Of a stretch of DNA of 37,631 nucleotides, positions 1 through 7,371 are shown in pieces. The notes beneath the pieces are model-generated. The model saw nothing but the letters and a program-made list of their open reading frames with translations, searched no databases and had not been told where the DNA came from. Every line of letters begins with the position of its first letter. Positions within the stretch are counted from its first letter, which is position 1. The position numbers and the translations under genes are program-made. Location: contig CANFIH010000019.1 in NCBI GenBank assembly GCA_947446855.1, positions 1 through 37,631 on the forward strand, given 5' to 3'. The DNA is from Burkholderiales bacterium (GTDB taxonomy: Bacteria > Pseudomonadota > Gammaproteobacteria > Burkholderiales > Burkholderiaceae_C).

Positions 1-137
1 CGAAATGCTGGGGAGTGCAGCAGTTCAAGCAGTTCGGCCAGTAGTGGGGTGGCACGGCATTTGCTCTTCGAGGTTCATTGAAAAAGCCTTATGAATCAAA
101 GAGTTACAGTTGCCATTTTACCGCAAAAGGGCTTAAC
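1..137. other. left-edge segment, no assignable gene
   Basis: Nothing here can be assigned. A plus-strand frame open from the window edge stops at a TAG at 42-44 and could be the last codons of a gene to the left, but 13 codons are too few to recognise. The rest is AT-richer spacer beyond the stop of the glutathione S-transferase gene. No hairpin followed by a T-run is visible that would end the minus-strand transcript. Confidence 0.3.
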
Positions 138-761
138 TTAATGGCATTGCGCACTCCCCCGCCCGTTAACCCGATCCCGCCAGCCCTGCAGCGCATGCAA
201 CCCCGCATCCGCAGGCACAAACTTCATCAGTCCCCGCGCGAACTCCAGGCCGCAGAAGGCGGTGATGTCGGCGATGGTGAAGCGGTCGCCGGCCATCCAT
301 TCCTGCTGTTGCAGTAACTGGTCGAGCACCGTGGCCGTGGCCAGCATCTTCTCGGCTTGTGACTTGCCAAAATCAGGAAACTGCGGCTGCTCCAGCGCGA
401 CGAGTCCCGGGTGGGTGTGGCGGATGGCGTTGGCGATTTGGAGCATCAGGGTGAGTTCCACGCGGCGATCGGCCATCTCGATGAAGGCTCGTTCGGTGGC
501 GTCCAAGCCCATCAGGTTGGGCTCGGGGTACAGGCCTTCGAGGTAGGTGCAGATGGCGCGCGTTTCGGTCAGCACGCGGCCGTCGTCCAACTCCAGTGCG
601 GGCACTTTGGCCAGCGGGCTTTTGGCCAGAAACTCCGGGCTGCGATGGGCGCCGGCGTTCAGATCGATGTTGCTCACTTCGATGCCGGTGATACCTTTTT
701 CGGCAATGAACATCAGCACGCGGCGTGGATTGGGGGCGCGGTGTGCGCTCAGGAGTTTCAT
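138..761 (-). CDS. glutathione S-transferase family protein
   Basis: This 207-residue protein has the two-domain layout of cytosolic glutathione S-transferases. The thioredoxin-like N-terminal domain (about 1-80) carries the cis-Pro segment KVPAL and the glutathione-contacting T-E-T-R-A segment; an all-helical C-terminal domain (about 90-200) contains the N-capping motif FTIADI. Such enzymes conjugate or reduce substrates with glutathione in the cytoplasm; the substrate cannot be read from sequence. The start ATG overlaps the stop of the upstream transferase gene by 4 bp (ATGA at 758-761), so the two are probably translationally coupled. The two proteins differ strongly and belong to different GST classes, so this is not a recent tandem duplication. 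The family call is sure, the class is not. Confidence 0.9.
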   Translation of the reverse strand: MKLLSAHRAPNPRRVLMFIAEKGITGIEVSNIDLNAGAHRSPEFLAKSPLAKVPALELDDGRVLTETRAICTYLEGLYPEPNLMGLDATERAFIEMADRRVELTLMLQIANAIRHTHPGLVALEQPQFPDFGKSQAEKMLATATVLDQLLQQQEWMAGDRFTIADITAFCGLEFARGLMKFVPADAGLHALQGWRDRVNGRGSAQCH

Positions 762-1462
762 ACTTTGCTCTGCCCCATTTCAACCATGCTGCGCGCTTCC
801 AGAGAGAATTTGCGCGCCTGCTCTTCGTTGTCGTCGCGGGTCAGGTCGCGCGCCGAGGGCGGGGCCATGATGCCGCGCTGCACAGCGGGGCGCACCCGTA
901 TCGCCTCTATCCAGCGTTGCAGATGCGGCAGGTCGTCCACCGCCACGCCAGACCACTTGTGCGTGCGCACCCAGGTCCAGTTGGCGATGTCGGCAATCGA
1001 GTAATCACCGGCCAGGTATTCGTGGTCTTTCAGGTGGCCGTCCAGCACGCGAAACAGGCGTTTGCTCTCACCCTGGTAGCGGTCTATGGCGGCCTGGATT
1101 TTTTCCGGGAAGTAGCGGTAAAACACATTGGCCTGGCCCATCATGGGACCGATACCGCCCATCTGGAACATCAGCCACTGCAGCACGCGCGAGCGGCCCT
1201 TGGCGTCCGCGGGCATGAGTTGGCCGGTCTTCTCGGCCAGGTAGATCAGAATGGCGCCCGATTCAAACACCGCGAAGTCCTCAGCGTCGTGATCCACGAT
1301 GGCCGGGATGCGGCCATTGGGGTTGATGGCCAGAAACGCGGGTTGCTTTTGCTCGGTTTTGGCAAAGTCCAGAATCTTGAGCGTGTAGGGCAGCGCCAAC
1401 TCCTCCAGCGCAATGGACACTTTGTGGCCATTGGGTGTGGCGGCGGTATAGAGATCGATCAT
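758..1462 (-). CDS. yfcG: YfcG-like (nu-class) glutathione S-transferase / disulfide-bond oxidoreductase
   Basis: This 234-residue protein matches the E. coli YfcG/YghU type. The N-terminus reads M-I-D-L-Y followed by TPNGHKV, where YfcG-type enzymes use the Thr/Asn pair to hold glutathione. It continues with [12 protein letters not shown], then [15 protein letters not shown] (about 68-82), and the C-terminal helical domain has YSIADIA. Nu-class enzymes act mainly as glutathione-dependent disulfide reductases and poorly as transferases. The frame is open further upstream, but the ATG at 1462 is chosen because the family motif begins there and a purine-rich AAAGGCAG lies just before it. pyrF ends 55 bp upstream with no terminator between, so co-transcription is likely. 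The class is confident; the physiological substrate is unknown. Confidence 0.9.
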   Translation of the reverse strand: MIDLYTAATPNGHKVSIALEELALPYTLKILDFAKTEQKQPAFLAINPNGRIPAIVDHDAEDFAVFESGAILIYLAEKTGQLMPADAKGRSRVLQWLMFQMGGIGPMMGQANVFYRYFPEKIQAAIDRYQGESKRLFRVLDGHLKDHEYLAGDYSIADIANWTWVRTHKWSGVAVDDLPHLQRWIEAIRVRPAVQRGIMAPPSARDLTRDDNEEQARKFSLEARSMVEMGQSKV

Positions 1463-1517
1463 GGTCTGCCTTTTGTTTAGTTTGTCAGGGCGCTGCCTAT
1501 TCCACGCCAGCAGCGAC

Positions 1518-2360
1518 TCAGGCAGCCTGCGCAGCCCGCAACTGGTCGCGTGTGGCGATGGCTGCGTTGCGGGCAGCCTGCGCGAAGTCTGCCCCGCCCG
1601 ACGCGTACAGCACCGCGCGCGAGGAATTGACCACAATCGGCGCCGTGGTTTCGCCCTTGGCGGCACGGTAACCGGCCTTGACGGTGGCCACCGCATCACC
1701 ACCCTGAGCACCGACGCCGGGAATCAGCAGCGGCACCGTGGGCGCGACTTTGCGCACGCGCTCAATTTCCGTCGGGTAGGTGGCACCCACCACCAACCCG
1801 AGTTGGCCGTTCAGGTTCCAGGGGCCTTGCACCAGGGAGGCGATGTGTTCAAACAGTGTAGGGTGCCCTTCCAGACCGGCCAGGCGCTGGTTTTGCAAAT
1901 CGTCACCGCCGGGGTTGGAGGTGCGGCACAGCAGGAAGGCGCCCTTGCCGTGGTACTTCAGATACGGTTGCACCGAGTCAAACCCCATGAACGGCGACAG
2001 GGTGACGCAGTCGGCACCGTAGCGCTCGAAGGCTTCTTTGGCGTATTGCTCGGCGGTGCTACCGATATCGCCGCGCTTGGCGTCCAGAATGATGGGCACA
2101 TCGGGTGCGGTGCGGCGCATGTGCTCCATCAGGCGCTCCAACTGGGCCTCGGCACCATGGGCGGCAAAGTAGGCAATCTGCGGTTTGAAGGCAATCACCA
2201 GGTCGGCCGTGGCGTCGACGATAGCTGCGCAAAAGTCGTAGATCTTACTGACGTCGCCCTGCATGGCAGCGGGGAATTTGGCGGGTTCCGGGTCCAGCCC
2301 CACGCACAGAAGAGAGCCGTTGATGCGCTCGGCCGTGCGCAGTTGTTCAATAAAGGTCAT
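1518..2360 (-). CDS. pyrF: orotidine 5'-phosphate decarboxylase
   Basis: PyrF converts orotidine monophosphate to UMP, the last step of de novo pyrimidine synthesis, in the cytoplasm. The 280-residue length fits the longer type-2 subfamily. The catalytic signature DAKRGDIG is at 93-100, where the Asp-Lys-Asp charged network does the decarboxylation. The substrate-binding GLDPEP segment is at 21-26, and phosphate-binding segments PGVGAQGGD and [10 protein letters not shown] lie near the C-terminus. The ATG at 2360 has no Shine-Dalgarno sequence; instead a -10-like hexamer ends 6 nt before it, suggesting a leaderless mRNA separate from readthrough of the uracil-DNA glycosylase gene 48 bp upstream. 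The glutathione S-transferase genes follow on the same strand. Confidence 0.97.
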   Translation of the reverse strand: MTFIEQLRTAERINGSLLCVGLDPEPAKFPAAMQGDVSKIYDFCAAIVDATADLVIAFKPQIAYFAAHGAEAQLERLMEHMRRTAPDVPIILDAKRGDIGSTAEQYAKEAFERYGADCVTLSPFMGFDSVQPYLKYHGKGAFLLCRTSNPGGDDLQNQRLAGLEGHPTLFEHIASLVQGPWNLNGQLGLVVGATYPTEIERVRKVAPTVPLLIPGVGAQGGDAVATVKAGYRAAKGETTAPIVVNSSRAVLYASGGADFAQAARNAAIATRDQLRAAQAA

Positions 2361-2366
2361 GGGGCA

Positions 2367-2372
2367 AGTTTA
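2367..2372 (-). promoter_or_regulatory. -10-like hexamer before pyrF (leaderless layout)
   Basis: On the minus strand TAAACT (4 of 6 to TATAAT) lies 6 nt from the pyrF ATG. A start site about 6-7 nt downstream of the hexamer would fall on the A of the ATG. No clear -35 hexamer was found. Confidence 0.35.
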
Positions 2373-2408
2373 GCGGCAGCAATCCCTGCCTGCTGTCTCG
2401 CATGCCCG

Positions 2409-3296
2409 CTAGATATCCAGCGCCGCAGCGGCAAAGCACAGGTCGGCCCAGGCTTTGGCCTTGTCGGCGCTGTTGCGCATCAATTGCCGCGGCGGATAGG
2501 TCACCACCACCGGTACGCCCTGGTAGCGGTGCAGCGCGCCACGCAGCTTGCCCAGGGGTTGGGCCGCCAGCGCAGGCGACCCGGCCAGCAGCAACTGGTT
2601 GGCAAAGCGGCCCATGGCCAGGATGATCTTCGGTTGTATCAGTGCCATCTCGCGCTGCAGGTAGGGCGCACATTGGGCCAGCTCGGCGGCCTGCGGCATG
2701 GCACCCGGGGCCGGCCGGCACTTCAGCACATTGGTGACATAGGCCAGCCGGGCAGCGGGCACAGCCTCTGACACGGCCGGCAGGCAGTTGGCCTGCTGCA
2801 GGCCCAGGGCGCGCAGCATGTTGGACAGCAACACACCATCCTGCCCGGCAAAGGGCGCACCCGCACGGTCCTCGTCCTCGTCCGGGGGATCGCCCACCAC
2901 CATCCAATCGCAGCGTGCGGGGGTGGGCACCAGCGTGGTGTTGCTGCGCCCGGCGCACATGCCACAGGCCTGGCAATTGCGCACGGCGTCGGTCAACGCC
3001 GCCCAGTCGAGCGAGGCCGTTTCCGGCACGGCTGCAGGTGTCTTGGGCGCCGCCGGTGGCGGCAGGCGCGACGGCGCTGCCCGGGTACCATCCACCGCCA
3101 CTGCCGGCACAGGTGCGAGCACAGCGGGGGCCAGCGGCCGGCTCGCAGGTGCCGGAGCGTGTGGCATGCGGGTCGGGGCTGCTTGCACCGGCGCTGACGC
3201 CGGCTCCAGAATGGCCACCCCTGTTTCGGGTAGCCAGACGTGCACACCCATCTCCTGCAGCATGGCGCGTTGGCGGGTGTCGAGTTCTAGTGCCAT
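2409..3296 (-). CDS. family 4-type uracil-DNA glycosylase with altered active-site motifs
   Basis: This 295-residue protein resembles the 4Fe-4S family 4/5 uracil-DNA glycosylases, which excise uracil from DNA. After an Ala/Pro-rich, probably disordered N-terminal region (about 35-95) comes a glycosylase domain (about 100-290). Cluster-type cysteines are at 108, 111 and 114 (CxxCxxC), at 193 in TNVLKCRP and at 209 in QCAPYL. The first active-site motif, usually GE(A/G)PG, reads GDPPDEDEDR (135-144). The second, usually YHP, reads TYPPRQLMRN (266-275), so the conserved His is replaced by Pro. The fold and cluster are therefore supported, but the catalytic mechanism may be modified or lineage-specific. 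rimI ends 15 bp upstream on the same strand, so they are probably co-transcribed. Confidence 0.8.
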   Translation of the reverse strand: MALELDTRQRAMLQEMGVHVWLPETGVAILEPASAPVQAAPTRMPHAPAPASRPLAPAVLAPVPAVAVDGTRAAPSRLPPPAAPKTPAAVPETASLDWAALTDAVRNCQACGMCAGRSNTTLVPTPARCDWMVVGDPPDEDEDRAGAPFAGQDGVLLSNMLRALGLQQANCLPAVSEAVPAARLAYVTNVLKCRPAPGAMPQAAELAQCAPYLQREMALIQPKIILAMGRFANQLLLAGSPALAAQPLGKLRGALHRYQGVPVVVTYPPRQLMRNSADKAKAWADLCFAAAALDI

Positions 3297-3311
3297 AGGT
3301 ATCCGTGGGGT

Positions 3312-3791
3312 TCAGAGCCGCAGGCTCATGACAATCGCGTCTTCGCGCTTGCCGTTTGATGCCGGGTAATAGTCTTTGCGCAGGCCTACGCGGCGGTAGC
3401 CGTGGGCCTCGTACACACCCAGGGCGCGCAGATTGTTGACGCGCACTTCCAGCCACAGCCACTCGGCCGCCTGTCCGCGCGCCCAGATCGCCAGCGCGTC
3501 CAGCAAGATGCGCGACCAACCCTGCCCCTGGTACTCGGGGGCCACGGTGATGTTGAGCAGGTGCACCTCGTCCACGCCCTTCATGGCCACGAAGTAGCCC
3601 AGCAGGAAACCGTCGGCCATCAACATCTGCGCCTGATAACCGCTGTGCAACGCGTCAATGAAGTTGGCGCGCGACCAGGGCTGCGCATACGCGCGCTGCT
3701 CCACGCGCATGACCTCTTCCACGCGATCGGCCAGCAAGGGCTCGAAGCGGGCCTCGATAACGCTACGGTCTGTATCCAACGATGCGCTCAT
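3312..3791 (-). CDS. rimI: ribosomal protein bS18 alanine N-acetyltransferase
   Basis: RimI acetylates the N-terminal alanine of ribosomal protein S18 using acetyl-CoA. The 159-residue product is a single GNAT domain. Visible features are an N-terminal RVEQRAYAQPW segment of the RimI type, the beta-strand LLNITVAPEYQGQGW with the acetyl-CoA pyrophosphate loop (Q-G-Q-G), LEVRVNN followed by ALGVYEAHGY, and the typical C-terminal RKDYYP. The frame is open upstream inside tsaB; the ATG at 3791 is chosen because it gives normal family length and lies 4 nt after the tsaB stop. The tsaB-rimI pairing is common in bacteria and supports the assignment over a generic GNAT. Confidence 0.9.
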   Translation of the reverse strand: MSASLDTDRSVIEARFEPLLADRVEEVMRVEQRAYAQPWSRANFIDALHSGYQAQMLMADGFLLGYFVAMKGVDEVHLLNITVAPEYQGQGWSRILLDALAIWARGQAAEWLWLEVRVNNLRALGVYEAHGYRRVGLRKDYYPASNGKREDAIVMSLRL

Positions 3792-3795
3792 GGTG

Positions 3796-4533
3796 TCAGG
3801 CGGCTGCAACCTGCGCAGCCTTGATGGCAGCGCGTTCGGCCGTGGTTTGGGCCACCTTGTCGCGCACATAAGTGGGCAAGGCATGTTCGGCAGCGACTGC
3901 TTTGCCGGCAGCCAGCATGTGCGGCGCCAGGCGCAGCATGGCAGCAGCCTGGGGCAGGGCCTGGATGCGGGCCGCAGCCGCCGGCAAACCAATCAGACGC
4001 TCACCATAGACGGCAAAGGCATTGCCCGCCGCGACCGACTCTCCCGCGCCTGGCACGGGCAAAGCCACCGCTTCGGGCTTCACCAGCATGGCAGGCTGCA
4101 ACTCGGTCCAGCTCCCCCGTTCAAAGGCAAAACTGGCCAGATAAATTTCGTCCATGCGCGCATCCAACAGCGCTGTGACCTGCCCGCTTTCAGCGGCGAG
4201 CAAGGCGCTGTGGCGCGCCTCTTCCGCCACCGCCAGCAAGGAGTTCACCGGCAGCACCGGCACATGGGCGCCAAAGGCCAGCCCTTGCGCGACGGCACAG
4301 GCGGTGCGCAGGCCGGTAAACGAGCCGGGGCCACAGCCAAAGCAAATGGCGTCGAGTTCACTCAAGGCCATACCGGACTGGCGCATCAGCTCCAGTACCC
4401 CGGCGATCAGGCCGGTAGACGCCTTGGCCCCGCCCACGCCCTGCTGTTGCCACAGACCGGCCGCTGCTCCGTCGTCACGCGAGACAGCGATGGACATCAC
4501 ATCGGTACTGGTATCAAAAGCCAATAGTTTCAT
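3796..4533 (-). CDS. tsaB: tRNA threonylcarbamoyladenosine biosynthesis protein TsaB
   Basis: TsaB is the ASKHA-fold scaffold partner of TsaD and TsaE in the complex that transfers threonylcarbamoyl from its adenylate to A37 of ANN-decoding tRNAs (t6A). The 245-residue protein has the N-terminal strand LLAFDTST (3-10) and the family signature GPGSFTGLR (68-76), followed by GLAFG and VNSLLAVAE. The substrate-making partner Sua5 is encoded nearby at 6264-7337. The ATG overlaps the stop of a 37-codon ORF as ATGA (4530-4533), implying translational coupling. rimI follows 4 nt downstream. Confidence 0.95.
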   Translation of the reverse strand: MKLLAFDTSTDVMSIAVSRDDGAAAGLWQQQGVGGAKASTGLIAGVLELMRQSGMALSELDAICFGCGPGSFTGLRTACAVAQGLAFGAHVPVLPVNSLLAVAEEARHSALLAAESGQVTALLDARMDEIYLASFAFERGSWTELQPAMLVKPEAVALPVPGAGESVAAGNAFAVYGERLIGLPAAAARIQALPQAAAMLRLAPHMLAAGKAVAAEHALPTYVRDKVAQTTAERAAIKAAQVAAA

Positions 4534-4643
4534 GGTTTCTTCACTCCGGCCTGGCGCACACCCAACACAATGCCGGCGGCCACCGGGGTCAGGCCGGGCA
4601 GCACATTCCAGGGCAGGGAGGCGGTTGAAGTGGTGGGTGACAT
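4530..4643 (-). CDS. putative 37-residue leader ORF coupled to tsaB
   Basis: I do not recognise this peptide. It begins M-S-P-T-T, has a mostly hydrophobic centre (VLPGLTPVAAGIVLGV) and ends in R-Q-A-G-V-K-K-P. Two features support it as translated: its stop overlaps the tsaB start as ATGA, and its ATG lies exactly 6 nt after a perfect-looking GATAAT -10 hexamer (4650-4655), the same spacing seen at other leaderless starts in this window. It may be a real small protein, possibly membrane-associated, or only a ribosome-loading leader that lets a leaderless mRNA deliver ribosomes to tsaB. Longer in-frame starts exist upstream but would precede the putative promoter. Confidence 0.4.
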   Translation of the reverse strand: MSPTTSTASLPWNVLPGLTPVAAGIVLGVRQAGVKKP

Positions 4644-4649
4644 ACCCTG

Positions 4650-4655
4650 ATTATC
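4650..4655 (-). promoter_or_regulatory. -10 hexamer GATAAT before the tsaB leader ORF
   Basis: GATAAT (5 of 6 to TATAAT) on the minus strand is separated from the leader-ORF ATG by 6 nt, which would place the start site at or next to the ATG. No Shine-Dalgarno sequence and no good -35 hexamer are visible. Confidence 0.45.
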
Positions 4656-4743
4656 GGGGCTAGCCCGGGCAGCGCATTCGGCGCCGCAATTGCCTCGCAG
4701 ACTACGGGACGAGCGCGGCGAGTGAACGACCGCAATGCGGCCG

Positions 4744-4749
4744 GATAAT
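4744..4749 (+). promoter_or_regulatory. -10 hexamer GATAAT before dacB
   Basis: GATAAT lies 6 nt before the ATG at 4756. The only -35-like match at suitable spacing is poor (GTGAAC at 4722-4727). Its position inside the longer reading frame that begins at 4735 argues that translation starts at 4756. Confidence 0.45.
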
Positions 4750-4755
4750 GCCCGC

Positions 4756-6267
4756 ATGCTGCTCCGTCCCTGGCTTTACGCCCTTCTCTACCTCCTGTCT
4801 TGGGGCGCAATGGCGGCCCCCCTGGGCGCGATTGCGCCCGAAGTAGAGGCCGCCCTGGCGCGAGCCAAGATTCCGCGCGAGGCCGTCGCCCTGCTGGTGT
4901 TGGACGCAGAAGCCAGTACCGCAGCTCCCCGCCTGAGCCACCGCGCCCAGGTGCCCATGAACCCGGCGTCGGTGATGAAGCTGACCACTACCTTTGCCGC
5001 ACTTGACCTGCTGGGCCCGGCCTACGCCTGGAGCACGCCGGTCTATGTGGACGGGCCGGTACGCGACGGCACGCTCACTGGCAACGTCTACATCAAGGGC
5101 CAGGGCGACCCCAAACTGGTGCTGGAAAAATTGTGGCTGCTGATGCGCCGCCTGCAGGGCCTGGGCATCAAGCAGATTGCCGGCGACATCGTGCTGGACC
5201 GCAGCGCCTTTGAGGTACCCGATGCCGACCCCGCCACCTTCGACGGCGAGCCGCTGCGCCCCTACAACGCCGCGCCGGACGCGCTCCTGATCAACTTCAA
5301 AGCGGTGGTGATGACCTTTGCGCCGGATCGCGCAGGCAGTACCGCGCAAGTGCAGTTTGACCCGCCACTGGCCGGCGTGCAGATGCAGACCTCCGTGCCC
5401 TTGGGCAGTGGCGAATGCGGTGACTACCGCGGCGTCCTCAAGGCCGATTTTTCGGATGCCAAACACATCCGCTTTGCTGGCAGCTACGCGGCCAGCTGCG
5501 GAGAAAAGGTGTGGCCCGTGGCCTACGCCGACCCGCGCAGCTATGGCGTGCGCGCGGTGCAAGGCATGTGGCTGGACATGGGCGGCAAGCTCAGCGGCAC
5601 GGTGCGCTACGGCACGGTGCCTGCCGCCCTGGCGGCGGGCAAGCCGGCACTGGAAGCAAGCTCTGCGCCGCTGGCCGAAATCATCCGCGACATCAACAAG
5701 TACAGCAACAACGTCATGGCGCAACAGGTTTTTTTGACGCTGGGCCGGGTGGTGCCGGGCGCATGGGGCTCGAACGGGGATGGCGCCAGCAACGAGTCAC
5801 CGGGCGCAACTGCCTCGGGCATGGGCGGTGCATCTGCTTTGAACGCCGGTAGCTTTGCAGCATCCCGCACGGTAATGCAGCGCTGGTGGAAGGAGCGCAT
5901 CAGCGCCGAAGAGATGCCGGTGTGGGATAACGGCTCCGGCCTGTCGCGCCAGGAACGCATCAGCGCGCAAGGCCTGGCCCGCCTGCTGCAGGTGGCCTGG
6001 CGCTCACCCTACATGTCGGAACTGATGGGTTCGTTACCGATTACCGGTGTGGACGGCACGCTCAAGCGCTTCAAGTCCAAAGCGGTAGGCAGCGCCCACC
6101 TCAAGACCGGCACCCTGAGCAACGCCCTGGCCCGTGCAGGTTATGTGGATGGCGCCAGCGGCAAGCGCTATGTGCTGGTGGCCCTGATCAACCACGCCAA
6201 CGCCAATACCGAAGCGGCGCGTGTGGTGATGGAGACGCTGGTGGATTGGGCGGCCAGAGACAACTAA
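4756..6267 (+). CDS. dacB: D-alanyl-D-alanine carboxypeptidase/endopeptidase (PBP4 type)
   Basis: This is a periplasmic class C low-molecular-weight penicillin-binding protein that trims peptidoglycan stem peptides and cleaves cross-links. From the ATG at 4756 it has 503 residues. A signal peptide (about 1-20) has a Leu/Tyr-rich core ending in G-A-M-A. The three active-site motifs are SVMK (72-75), SNN (317-319) and KTG (450-452), and between the first two sits the family's large inserted domain. A Gly/Ser/Ala-rich loop at about 336-370 looks like a species-specific insertion. An ATG at 4735 is also in frame, but a -10 hexamer lies between the two starts and the hydrophobic core fits either. 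The TAA overlaps the convergent sua5 stop. Confidence 0.95.
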   Translation: MLLRPWLYALLYLLSWGAMAAPLGAIAPEVEAALARAKIPREAVALLVLDAEASTAAPRLSHRAQVPMNPASVMKLTTTFAALDLLGPAYAWSTPVYVDGPVRDGTLTGNVYIKGQGDPKLVLEKLWLLMRRLQGLGIKQIAGDIVLDRSAFEVPDADPATFDGEPLRPYNAAPDALLINFKAVVMTFAPDRAGSTAQVQFDPPLAGVQMQTSVPLGSGECGDYRGVLKADFSDAKHIRFAGSYAASCGEKVWPVAYADPRSYGVRAVQGMWLDMGGKLSGTVRYGTVPAALAAGKPALEASSAPLAEIIRDINKYSNNVMAQQVFLTLGRVVPGAWGSNGDGASNESPGATASGMGGASALNAGSFAASRTVMQRWWKERISAEEMPVWDNGSGLSRQERISAQGLARLLQVAWRSPYMSELMGSLPITGVDGTLKRFKSKAVGSAHLKTGTLSNALARAGYVDGASGKRYVLVALINHANANTEAARVVMETLVDWAARDN

Positions 6268-7337
6268 GCAGCCGCGCGCTGCAGCCGATCGCGCACCCCA
6301 TCCCAGGCTACGTCGTCCGGCGGAGTCTCCACCCAGATCAGCTGGACGCGCAGGGCGTCGAGTTCGCGCAACACCGAGAACAACTCGTGCGCTGCCACCG
6401 CCGCATCAGACGGCATGCGGCGCAGCTCAATCTGGCGCGCAGCGGTCTTGAGCGGCACGCGGGAATAAATGGCAACCGTCTTGCCGGGCGTGGCGGTTTT
6501 ATCCACCTCCGTGCCCAACAAGTCCAAAGCCTGTTGCAAGGCCTTGGCATCCATCAGGCGCACGGTGGCATTCGGTGCGTAGTGCGACTCCAGCGTGCCG
6601 GAGGCGCGCGGTGCAGCTTGTCCTTGTGCCTCCAACTCTTCGGGAGATAGCAGCGCGCGACCACAGGCGGCGGCCACCTGTTCGCTGGTGATGGCGCCCG
6701 GGCGCAGCAACACCGGCGCGCCGCGCGTGCAATCGATGATGGTGGACTCGATGCCCACGTCGCAGGGGCCGCCGTCCAGTATCAACAAATCTGGCGTGTC
6801 GGCGAACTCACTTTGCACATGCTGCGCCGTGGTCGGGCTGACGCGGCCAAAGCGGTTGGCGCTGGGCGCCGCCACGCCCCAGACCACGGGCTCACCCGCC
6901 GTGGGTTGGCGCAGGGCGGCCAGCACGGCTTGCGCCACCGGGTGCGCCGGGCAGCGCAGGCCAATCGTGTTCTGTCCGCCGGCGGCGATCGCACCCACGC
7001 CCTCGCGGCGCGGCAGGATCAGCGTCAGCGGTCCCGGCCAGAAGGCCGACATCAGCTGCTGGGCAAACGAGGGCACGCGCCCCGCGTAATGCGCCACACC
7101 CGACATGCCGCCGTCAAACGCGGCCACGTGCACAATCAGCGGGTGGTCGCTGGGCCGGCCCTTGGCTGCAAAGATGGCAGCTACCGCCGCGGCGTTGTCG
7201 GCATCGGCTCCCAGGCCGTAGACGGTCTCCGTGGGCAGGCCGATCAGCTGGCCGGCGCGCAGGGCCTGTGCCGCCGCGCCAATCGCCTCGGGTGCGAACT
7301 CCACACCGTCGGCAAATACATAGGCGGACACGATCAT
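6264..7337 (-). CDS. sua5: L-threonylcarbamoyladenylate synthase (Sua5 type)
   Basis: This enzyme makes threonylcarbamoyl-AMP from threonine, bicarbonate and ATP, the first step of t6A tRNA modification, in the cytoplasm. The YrdC domain covers about 12-205, with PTETVYGLG (35-43), KGRPSDHPL (59-67), a later AAPSANRFGRVSPT segment and LLRPGAI. At 357 residues it is the long Sua5 form: a linker with SGTLESHYAP (near 245-255) leads into the C-terminal Sua5 domain. It is last in purE-purK-sua5, 34 bp after purK. The TAG stop overlaps the TAA of convergent dacB (shared bases 6265-6266). Together with tsaB this window supplies two of the four usual t6A proteins. Confidence 0.95.
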   Translation of the reverse strand: MIVSAYVFADGVEFAPEAIGAAAQALRAGQLIGLPTETVYGLGADADNAAAVAAIFAAKGRPSDHPLIVHVAAFDGGMSGVAHYAGRVPSFAQQLMSAFWPGPLTLILPRREGVGAIAAGGQNTIGLRCPAHPVAQAVLAALRQPTAGEPVVWGVAAPSANRFGRVSPTTAQHVQSEFADTPDLLILDGGPCDVGIESTIIDCTRGAPVLLRPGAITSEQVAAACGRALLSPEELEAQGQAAPRASGTLESHYAPNATVRLMDAKALQQALDLLGTEVDKTATPGKTVAIYSRVPLKTAARQIELRRMPSDAAVAAHELFSVLRELDALRVQLIWVETPPDDVAWDGVRDRLQRAAA

Positions 7338-7371
7338 GGTGCGGCCCTTTCAAGAAAAGTTAAAAGGCTTC

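Noticed and set aside
1461-2771. Long plus-strand open frame opposite pyrF and the uracil-DNA glycosylase gene
   Set aside because: It is antisense to two well-supported genes, and its translation is rich in His, Gly, Gln and Arg without any domain, as expected from codon bias of the opposite strand.
4702-5724. 340-codon minus-strand frame opposite dacB
   Set aside because: dacB has all three penicillin-binding motifs; the opposite frame has no recognisable feature.
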